In this document: one piece after another, positions 1-8,400 of the stretch
Layout of the letters: every line of letters begins with the position of its first letter
Numbering within the stretch: position 1 is the stretch's first letter
Origin: Phycisphaerae bacterium
Lineage (GTDB): Bacteria; Planctomycetota; Phycisphaerae; Phycisphaerales; Phycisphaeraceae
Direction: 5' to 3'
Assembly: GCA_030425705.1 (NCBI GenBank)
Contig: JAUHZU010000001.1
Location: 310,001 to 374,000 of the forward strand
DNA: 64,000 nucleotides
Made by a program: the position numbers and the translations under genes
Notes under the pieces: generated by a model
What the model saw: the letters and a program-made list of their open reading frames with translations, nothing else
Databases searched by the model: none
Told to the model about the DNA's origin: nothing

Positions 1-106
1 TCGCGTCGCCGAAGTAAGGCAGGTAGAGCGAGACCAAACGGCCGCTCTGGACCAAGACATAGGCATCCGCTGCCTCGCCATCCACCGTGATGCTGTCGAA
101 TGTTCC
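1..106 (-). pseudogene. In-frame continuation of the surface protein gene after an amber codon
   Basis: Reading on in the same frame after the TAG at 107-109 gives 35 open codons to the window edge, with composition like the preceding gene (for example GTFDSITVDGE). This looks like the ordinary C-terminal region of the same beta-repeat protein. The simplest reading is one C-to-T change turning CAG (Gln) into TAG, giving either a pseudogene, a sequencing error or a readthrough site. The window edge prevents seeing whether dockerin or PEP-CTERM segments follow. Confidence 0.6.
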
Positions 107-3100
107 CTACAGCAGGCCGGTGTCGAAGAGCAGTAGACTGTCGCCGCGCGTCGGGTTGAAGCCGTCGGCCGTAATGAGCGCCAGTGTGCCACCCAGATCG
201 AGCACTTCCGACACGCCGAGCACCACATCGTCGCCCGGCGCGGTTGCCGCGTTCCAGGCGACCTCGAAGACGCCATCGCTCATCAGGCGGAGGGTGTTGA
301 GGGCGAGCGATCGTTGATCGGCGGCGCCCAGAAGGATCGTGCCGTGGTTGTGCCAGGTACCTGAGAATGCGACTGTCGCACCGGGGAGCGTCTCGATGAG
401 GCCGAGGTTCGTGCCGTGGGCCTGGCCCCCGCTCTGTGTCCCGAGCCAGATACTGTGGCCGGGGGATTCGTTACGGACCGTGCCTTCGATAACCGTCTGG
501 TGGTTGGACCGTCCCAACTGAACATTCCCATCGGTCGCGCGGACCGTCACACCCGTGCCCAGCGTGAAGTCGCCGTCGCCATCCAGGTATACCCGGCCGG
601 TGTTGCCTGGCCCGTCGAACAGAAGGGTGGCGTTTGCGTCCGCCAACAGCTCACGGTTCAGGATCAGGAGCAGGGTGTCTAGCGTATCACCCGAGATGCG
701 GATCGTCTGTCCATTCAACGGGTCGGGGCTATCCAGACGTACGATCGCGCCGTTGCGCATCACGGCCTCGCCCAGGAAGGTCGCATCAAACATAGACGTG
801 CCGCGGTTGAAGAACAGCGGTGTCGCGCCGGTCGCGTCGATGGTGCCGTTGGAGACAGTACCGCCATCGCCGGCAAAGCCGACGACCAGCCCGCCGCGCG
901 GGCCGTCGGTGCCCCAGGTCTGCCCGAGCAGGTCCAGCGACCCGATGACTTCAATCCACGCACCATTGGCCTGGGTGTAATCGGGCAGAGCGTTGAGGTC
1001 GAATGTCCCGCCAACGCGTAGCGCCCCGGCGTCGAGGTACACGGTGCCTGTGTTGTTTAGCTCGGTGGGGTCCAGCTCAATGGCGCCGCCATTGATGGCC
1101 GTAATCAGACCGGTGTTATTGACTGCGTCGGCAAGGTGGATCGACCGGCCCACACCCTCGGCGCGGATCGTCCCATTATTGTTGAGTAAGCCCCCGTAGA
1201 CCCGGCCCGACCCCGAACCGGTCCGCAGCGTCACGCCGGGGTCCAGGGTCAGCTCACCCGAACCGAACATCGTGATCTGGGCCTCGACGTTGACCGTATC
1301 GAAGACCAACGCTCCGTCGCCAACAACGCTCTGCACCTCGGCAAAGCGTATCGAGGTCGCGAAGCCCTGCTGGAAGTGGATCTCGGCCCCGTTGACCAGC
1401 GTCGTTTCGCCGACGAAGCGGATGCGGGTCGCGTCGATCGCGTCGATCCGGCCATCGAGCGTAAGCTGCTGGAACAGCGTGTTGTCGGTGGTGAAGAGCC
1501 GCGCACCATTGAGTGTGTTGACCGTGCCGATGATCGCGGCTTCATCGTTTACGCCAGCCAGTCCGCCGACCAGCCACGTGCCCGGGCCGTCGATGACCAG
1601 CGGCGCCGTAGTCGCATCGAGAACGCCGTTGATGCGGACGATCCCGGCGTTGATGGTGAGTGTAGCGAGCTGTGCTGTGTCGAACTGCCCCCCAAGCCGC
1701 AGCGTGCCGTTGTCGACCAGGATCGTGCCGGTGTTACTCCATTCGCCGCTGAGGTATACCGCACCGAATGAATTGGCTTCGATGTGCCCTGTGTTTGTGA
1801 CGTTGTACAGGTCCAGGGCACCGGCATTCGAGGCGCGTAGTGTCCCCGTGTTGTTGAAATCGGCGAATGCACTGTTCACGAGTGTGTTGGTGTTGAGCGC
1901 TTCGACTGTACCGTGGTTGGTGATGGTCAGGCCGCCGAGGATACCGTCGGCGCTGACGGCTTGGACGGTGAAATCGGCACCGATGGTCAGCGCGTCGTTG
2001 AAACCCATCAGGACAGAATCGGAGCCAGAGACCGGACCGTCGGCCTCAAATCGCAGCTCGCCAGCGCCGCTGAGCGCAGAGGTCGTGAAACGCGACAGGC
2101 TGGATGAACCGGCGGCGGCCGAGCGATAAAGCGTGATCGAGTTGCCGGCGGTAACCTCGATGCCCGACTCGGAGGTGCCGCTGCTGTTGGCGAGGAACAT
2201 GTCTGCGTCGAGCAAGATGCCTTCGTAGTTCCCGCCCAAGAGCATACCGCCGCTCGCCGCAGTGATCGTCCCATTGCTCGCCTCGCTGAACTGGTCGCCG
2301 AACCTCCAGCCCGCGCCGCCGAGGTCGAACACGCCCCCAGCCAGATCGAAGCCGCCTCTGACCCAGACGCTTGCGCCCGCACCGGTGAAGGACCCCAGGT
2401 CCGAGGCGTCGCCGTTGAGCATGCTTAGCTCGAGGGTTGCCCCCGCGTCCGCGGTGATCGTCCCGGTGTTCAGCAGGAGGTCGGCAAACAGCGTTGAACC
2501 CGCGCCAACGTGGACTGAGCCCCGGTTATCAAACTGGTCCAGATCGGTGGCGTAGATCGTCGCGCCGTTGATCGCTTCGACCCGGCCAGTGCCGTTGACC
2601 CGCACCAAATCAGTATCGAGATCGAGCAGGTGGCCGGGCCCATCGGCGGCGATCGTGCCCCTGATCACGATCATGTCGCTGGCGTCCAATCGGTTTGCGG
2701 TCCCGCCGACGGTGCGGATGATCGAGAAACGTGAGATCACGAGCTGGTCATCGTTGCTCTGGATCAGGCCGTTGTTCAACAGGTACGTGCCGGACCCTTC
2801 GAGGTCATTTGTGCCCGTGACATACAAGTCGGCACGTCCAGCGCCCGTCCCGAGATAGACCGTCCCACCATTGATTTCCAATTGATTTGTCGCGGTCAGG
2901 CGTTGGCCGCCCGCGATGTGCAGGTCAACTTGGTCGAATGCGATGCCGTTGAGGGTCTGGTCTCCTGCACCTAGGCCGAATGTCCCGCCACTCGAGGAGA
3001 CCACCATGTTGCCCAGCGTCCCGCCGTCGAGCAAGTAGTGCCCGGCCTGCAGGTCGAGTGTGCCGCCGTTGAGGTTGAGCTGGTTTGCGGTGTGGTGGAT

Positions 3101-3385
3101 CGTAGCGTCCACGCTGTTCAGCGAGAGGGCGTCTACCTCGATCGCGAAGTCGATCGTAACGGTGTAGGGCGCCCCGACAGCATCGATCCAGGCGTGGTAA
3201 CGGTCCAGCGGATTGGGGAAGCCGTTGAATGGGATGCTCGGATCGACCGTCCAATTGGTGCTGGTCGTCCAGTTTCCGTCGGTTGGGCTGATCCAGTGTG
3301 CGGCGATCTGTGCTGCGGCTGGCGGTGCGGACAGGACGCAGGCAGCAAGGGATACACGCGTCGTGATGAAACGATTCAAGAGCAT
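107..3385 (-). CDS. Large secreted beta-repeat (autotransporter-like) surface protein, interrupted at its 3' end
   Basis: This 1092-residue reading frame starts with a clear signal peptide (hydrophobic core, then PPAAAQ as a likely cleavage site) and an upstream GGGGGA ribosome-binding site 9 bases before the ATG. The rest is a long run of imperfect beta-helix repeats rich in Gly, Asn, Thr and Asp, in which phrases such as NTGTI, NTGTL and GALRVGG recur every 40-60 residues. Planctomycetes use such proteins as large cell-surface or extracellular adhesins, often ending with dockerin and PEP-CTERM segments. Here the frame ends at a TAG (107-109), but the same frame stays open beyond it to the window edge, so the natural C-terminus is outside the window. 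It is divergent from the gene at 3563. Specific function unknown. Confidence 0.8.
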   Translation of the reverse strand: MLLNRFITTRVSLAACVLSAPPAAAQIAAHWISPTDGNWTTSTNWTVDPSIPFNGFPNPLDRYHAWIDAVGAPYTVTIDFAIEVDALSLNSVDATIHHTANQLNLNGGTLDLQAGHYLLDGGTLGNMVVSSSGGTFGLGAGDQTLNGIAFDQVDLHIAGGQRLTATNQLEINGGTVYLGTGAGRADLYVTGTNDLEGSGTYLLNNGLIQSNDDQLVISRFSIIRTVGGTANRLDASDMIVIRGTIAADGPGHLLDLDTDLVRVNGTGRVEAINGATIYATDLDQFDNRGSVHVGAGSTLFADLLLNTGTITADAGATLELSMLNGDASDLGSFTGAGASVWVRGGFDLAGGVFDLGGAGWRFGDQFSEASNGTITAASGGMLLGGNYEGILLDADMFLANSSGTSESGIEVTAGNSITLYRSAAAGSSSLSRFTTSALSGAGELRFEADGPVSGSDSVLMGFNDALTIGADFTVQAVSADGILGGLTITNHGTVEALNTNTLVNSAFADFNNTGTLRASNAGALDLYNVTNTGHIEANSFGAVYLSGEWSNTGTILVDNGTLRLGGQFDTAQLATLTINAGIVRINGVLDATTAPLVIDGPGTWLVGGLAGVNDEAAIIGTVNTLNGARLFTTDNTLFQQLTLDGRIDAIDATRIRFVGETTLVNGAEIHFQQGFATSIRFAEVQSVVGDGALVFDTVNVEAQITMFGSGELTLDPGVTLRTGSGSGRVYGGLLNNNGTIRAEGVGRSIHLADAVNNTGLITAINGGAIELDPTELNNTGTVYLDAGALRVGGTFDLNALPDYTQANGAWIEVIGSLDLLGQTWGTDGPRGGLVVGFAGDGGTVSNGTIDATGATPLFFNRGTSMFDATFLGEAVMRNGAIVRLDSPDPLNGQTIRISGDTLDTLLLILNRELLADANATLLFDGPGNTGRVYLDGDGDFTLGTGVTVRATDGNVQLGRSNHQTVIEGTVRNESPGHSIWLGTQSGGQAHGTNLGLIETLPGATVAFSGTWHNHGTILLGAADQRSLALNTLRLMSDGVFEVAWNAATAPGDDVVLGVSEVLDLGGTLALITADGFNPTRGDSLLLFDTGLL

Positions 3386-3562
3386 CTATGATTTCCCCCG
3401 CCGGGGTCGGATGGAATGGAAAGCGGTTGGTGGTTGACAGGCCCTTGATTCTAGTTCAATAGGTGCCTTGCAGGTAGGTGATTGTGGGCTGATAGCAATA
3501 ATAGTTTTGGGCGGAAGGCCGGAACTGGTACACTCCTATGCCTCATGATTCGGAGAGTAATG

Positions 3563-5410
3563 ATGTACGCTGGGGGGACCAGGATGGGATGGAAAGGTTT
3601 GATCAGGCTGTGTTTATTGGTGGTTATTTGCCTACCTGTTGGGCACTCGATGGCGGGGATGCCCTCGCAGTTCGACTTCGACGTGATCTTGGCCGGCGGC
3701 CCTGTGCCCGAACTGGGTGCCGGGGTGATTGTGAACCCCGGGAGCGCAACCATCAATGAGTCCGGCGACTTGCTTATTGGCGCGTCACTTTCGGGGGCGG
3801 GGATCACCACAGAGAACGACGATACGCTGTGGCGTCACACCGATGCAGACGGCGCGGTGATGTTTGCCCGCTCGGGTCGGCCGGCTGCCGGATTCGACTT
3901 TCTCACGACCTATGCCGGTTTTTACAATGCGCTGTTGGACGACGACGGGGGTGTTCTCCTGACCGCCGAAATCGCCGGGCCGTCGATCGATACCCTCAAT
4001 AACTCGGCGCTCTGGTCCGGTGACCCGCTGGCATTCAGCCTCCATGCACAGCAGGGTGATCAGGTCCCAGGCTTACCGGCATCCGTGACGTATCCGCGGT
4101 TCGATACAAGTACGGCCTATAGCGCGGGCGGGCACATGGCGACCCTGTTCACCTACTGGTCGCCCGGCATGCCCGGTTCGTTCGAACGCGTCTTGCTTTT
4201 TGGCACTCCCTACAACCTCGCGCCGTATGCCACGACCGATGGTCAAGTCGCCCCAGGTGGTGTTGTGCTTGACCAGCTTCAGCGTTTCCAGGTCAACCGA
4301 CACGGGCAACTGGCAATACAGGGCAACCTGGCTGGCGGTGCCAATGCGATATTCACCGATGCGTCGGGCGTGTTTCGCGCGGTGGTTATCGCGGGGCAGC
4401 AGGCGCCGGGGATGGTCGCTGGTGTGACGATCGAGCAACTCAATGGGATGACACTACACGACGGCGGGCGGATCGGCTTCCTTGCCGAGTTCGACGGGCC
4501 TGGCATCAATTCGGGCAATAACCGCGCCTATTGGTTGGCCGACCCGGACGGGCAGTTGACGCTGTTGGCTCGAGAGGGCGATCTTCTGCCGTACCGCAAC
4601 GGGACCGCGTCGATGAGCGTGCTGCAGGAGTTCTATACCAACAAAGATGGGACGGTGGCGCTCGCTGCACGCATCGATCTGCCCCCGATCGACCAAGACC
4701 GCAACAGCGGCGTCTGGTACGGCACGCCAGGTGAGATGGAGCTGGTCATCCAGAGGCGGGACCCCATCCCCGGCGTTACGGGATTTGAGTTCGGCGAAAT
4801 GTTCAACCCGGTGGTCAACGACCGCGACCTGCTCGTTTTTTCTGCTCACCTGATCCGGGAAGGCAACTCGACGGGCAATGTTGATGCCGTCTTCGCATTC
4901 CGTGACGGCGTCCTCATCCCGCTGGTCATCGCCGGCGATGTGGTGGATGTGTCGGCACCGGGCGAGGCATCAGACCTGCGTACTGTCAGCACCGTACTCA
5001 GTTCGTCGTCCGGACCCGACACCGGTTTCGGCCACGGCCTGAATGACCAGGACCAACTCGCCCTCACACTGCGTTTCAGCAACGGCACCAATGCGCTGTT
5101 GCGCTACGACCTCACCGGCGTGTTTGCACCGGGGATCGCCGGTGACCTGACCGGGGATGGGTTTGTCGGCGTTGAGGACCTGGACATACTGCTCGCTAAC
5201 TGGGGCCGGACGACCTATGCCGGCTCGTGGCGTGACGGCGATGCGGACGGCGACGGCATCGTTGGTTCGGGCGACCTGCAGACCCTGATCGACCACTGGA
5301 GCGAGGGCGCCCCGCCCGGCGTCGTCGTCCCAGAGCCCGCTACCGGCGCGGTGCTGGCAGCGCTTTTTGTCCTGACAGGCCGTCGTCGCAGCAGGCGGCG
5401 CAGCATCTGA
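3563..5410 (+). CDS. Secreted NxxGxx-type tandem-repeat protein with dockerin and PEP-CTERM tail
   Basis: About 615 residues. The start is placed at the ATG at 3563 because GGAG lies 7 bases upstream; ATGs at 3560 and 3584 are alternatives. An N-terminal signal peptide (RLCLLVVICLPVGHSMA) is followed by tandem repeats of about 75-110 residues that each carry a motif like N-N-x-x-x-W followed by a (R/Q)-x-G-D-x-x-P-G ending (INSGNNRAYWL, LLAREGD, HAQQGDQVPG). This resembles the choice-of-anchor NxxGxx repeat families. Near the C-terminus are two dockerin-like calcium loops (DLTGDGFVGVEDL and DADGDGIVGSGDL), then VPEPATG, a hydrophobic stretch and RRRSRRR, a classic PEP-CTERM sorting signal. 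The protein is therefore expected to be exported and processed by an exosortase. It is followed after 29 bases by another PEP-CTERM gene. Ligand unknown. Confidence 0.82.
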   Translation: MYAGGTRMGWKGLIRLCLLVVICLPVGHSMAGMPSQFDFDVILAGGPVPELGAGVIVNPGSATINESGDLLIGASLSGAGITTENDDTLWRHTDADGAVMFARSGRPAAGFDFLTTYAGFYNALLDDDGGVLLTAEIAGPSIDTLNNSALWSGDPLAFSLHAQQGDQVPGLPASVTYPRFDTSTAYSAGGHMATLFTYWSPGMPGSFERVLLFGTPYNLAPYATTDGQVAPGGVVLDQLQRFQVNRHGQLAIQGNLAGGANAIFTDASGVFRAVVIAGQQAPGMVAGVTIEQLNGMTLHDGGRIGFLAEFDGPGINSGNNRAYWLADPDGQLTLLAREGDLLPYRNGTASMSVLQEFYTNKDGTVALAARIDLPPIDQDRNSGVWYGTPGEMELVIQRRDPIPGVTGFEFGEMFNPVVNDRDLLVFSAHLIREGNSTGNVDAVFAFRDGVLIPLVIAGDVVDVSAPGEASDLRTVSTVLSSSSGPDTGFGHGLNDQDQLALTLRFSNGTNALLRYDLTGVFAPGIAGDLTGDGFVGVEDLDILLANWGRTTYAGSWRDGDADGDGIVGSGDLQTLIDHWSEGAPPGVVVPEPATGAVLAALFVLTGRRRSRRRSI

Positions 5411-5439
5411 CGCGATTCACTCCTAAGAGGTTTTGCCCG

Positions 5440-8400
5440 ATGACCGATGCGCCAATGCCCGCACGCTACCCCAGACGCCAACGCCTCGTCGCGGCCGCCG
5501 CGCTTCCCCTGTTGGTCGCTGCCAACGCCCAGGCCGAAGTACAGTCCACTGGCTACGTCAGCCCCAATCCGCTGTTCGTCACCGCGCAGGACGACTTGCT
5601 CGTCGGCTCATCCTTCAGCATCCCCGGCACGCTGGACATCACCAATGGCAGCGTGCTCGCGAGCCGAGAGGGCCGGCTCCGCGGCAACGGCACCTATGTC
5701 CGCGTCCATGGCGTCGGCTCGGCGTGGCTGATGTTTGGCGACCTCAACCTCTCGGGGACCGGCGTCCCCCACCTGCTCATCGAGGCCGGCGGCTGGGTCC
5801 GAAACATCGACGGCGAGGTGTACGGGGCGACCGGTTCGCCCGGTTACGTCGCGGTCGATGGAGCAGGGTCGGTCTGGGACATCACCGGCGACCTTTACGT
5901 CGGCGGCGCGCCAAACGTCACTTCCGATGGGTATGTCACGATCACCGGCGGCGGCGTGGTCAACGTCGCCGGCGGGGCGTTCATCGGGTCCTCGCCCAAC
6001 CGGACCGGTTACATCGCGTTCGACGACGGCACGCTCAATACCACCTGGGGCCTCGCCAGGATCGACGACCTGCGCGGCGCAGGTACGATCAACGCCGACC
6101 ACTGGCTGCTCACCGGGGATTACACACTCGCTTCCGCCGCCGACCTGCCGAGCGTCGTGGTCCTCGACGAACGCCCCGGCCAGAACATGACCCTCAACCT
6201 TGGCTGGTCCACCCCGTTGGACCAGCTCGAAGTCTTCGGCATCGACGACGGCACGTTGGACCTCACAAACGGTCTCGCGGTCACCAGTGGACTTGCGCAT
6301 ATCGGGTACTCGGGCGGCACGACGCAAGGTATCGTCAATGTCATCGGGACCGGGACGGTCTGGTCGATCAACAATCGGCTTGACCTGGGGGGGCTGGGTG
6401 ACGGAACGCTGAACATCATCGGTGGAGGGCATGTAGCCCATGCGGGGCTAGACCCCATCGTGGGCAGAGCCATCACGATCGGTGTGGCCGACGGATCAAC
6501 CGGCACCTTACTGATCGAGGGCCCCGGGTCACGGCTGGATGCTGAAACGAGCCTTGAGCTGGGTGGCTTTGGCTTGGGTCTCAATCCCGGTCCTGGCCGG
6601 GGCGACATGTCGGTACGCGCTGGCGGGGCGGCCGTAGCGGAGGGGATCAACCTGAACCATGGGTTGCTGCATATCTCGGGGGCAGGATCAACACTCGAAT
6701 TGTCCGGCCGCCTGCTGGTCCGTGAGGCAGTTGCTGGCACGCCCGCGTTTGAATCCTTCGCTCTCTTTGAGAACGGAGCCAGCGTCTCGATCGACCTCCT
6801 AACGCTGGAAGGCGCAGGCAGTCTCTCCGAGCTCGTGCTGGCGACCGGGACAGGTACCAGCGTGACCCTCACGGACCGACTCGTCGTTGGCAACAACGGC
6901 GATTCAGCCGCACTACGCGTGGCGGATGGCGCGGTGCTCACGACCGTTTCCGCTTCGATCGGCCTGAACACCAACTCGGCCCCGTCCAGCGCGATCACCG
7001 TCACCGGTACGGGCTCTCGCCTTACCGTCGAAGAGGACCTCTACATCGGCCACGGCGGGACCGGGTCCCTGCTCATCTCCGACGGCGGGCGGGTCGAGGT
7101 CGGCGGCCTGCTGATCCTCAACCAGTCCGTCAACACGGCCTTCGGCATCACACCGATCACGCTGGACCAGGGGACACTCGTCCTCGGCACGAGTAACGCC
7201 CTCTACGCCGAGGACGTGATGGGCGTCGGCACGGTCCACGCGAACACCTGGCTGCTGGAAGGCGACCACACGATCACCGGCTTCGATGACCTGCCGGCGC
7301 AGATCCTGGTCTCACAGTTCGAGGGCCAGGCACTCACCGTCAACCTCTCCTGGATACGCAACGCCGGGATCGATTTTCAGCAGTTCGGGGTCAACGACGG
7401 GTCCGTCACGATCACCGACGGTATGGCTCTGCGGAGCAGCTCGGGGGTCGTCGGCTACTACGCCGGCTCGGACGCTTCCGTTACGCTGACCGAACCTGGC
7501 ACGGTCTGGCGTGTCGGCGGGTTCACCGTCGGGGCATCCGGTACCGGCGTGTTGCGTATCGAAGACGGCACGCTGCTGACGGCAGAGTCGTCGTTCATGA
7601 TCGGCCAATCGGCCGGGTCGAGCGGGACGGTCGTCGTCTCGGGGCCCGACGCCGCGCTCTCTCCCACCACCGATCACCGCCCGGTGACCACCGTGGGCAG
7701 CTTCGGCACGGGCCTGCTCAGGATCGAGAACGGCGCGGTGTTCGGACCTGGCTCGACGTTCCTCGGCCGCAACGACGGCGCAGTCGGTGAGCTCGTCGTG
7801 ACGGGGAGTGGAACCACCCTCACCAGCACCAGCACGCTGTTCCTCGGCCAGGACGGCACCGATGGGATTGGGCTCCTGCGGGTGTTGGATGGGGCTCAGG
7901 TGCTCTACCAATCGATCAACGTGAACGGAGCCGGCGACCTCGGCAGCCGGGTTGAGATCGACGGCGCGGGCTCATCGGTGCAGCTACAGTTCGGCCTCCA
8001 CTCGGAAGCGATCAGCTCGGACTGGCTGTCCATCACCAACGGCGGGACGCTGGTATCTCATGGGCTCAACCGCCTCTACGGCGGTCTGCTTATCGACGGG
8101 AGTGGCTCGGCGTGGTCGGTTGAAGGCGACCTGTACCTCGGCGATCGATACGCGAGCTCGCTGGACCTGACGGGCGGGGCGGTGTTGACAACCCACAACG
8201 CTTTCATCGGACAGAACCGCTACAGCACATCGGACGCTCGGGCCGACGTGCTTGTCGATGGCCCCGATACGCTCTGGTCGATCGAGGGGAACCTCACGAT
8301 CGGCGGCACAACGGGCGACAACTTCGCCCAGCCGGACATCTATCGCGGGACGCTGACGATCGCCAACGGCGGCACCGTTACCGCGACCGGCGCGGTCCTC

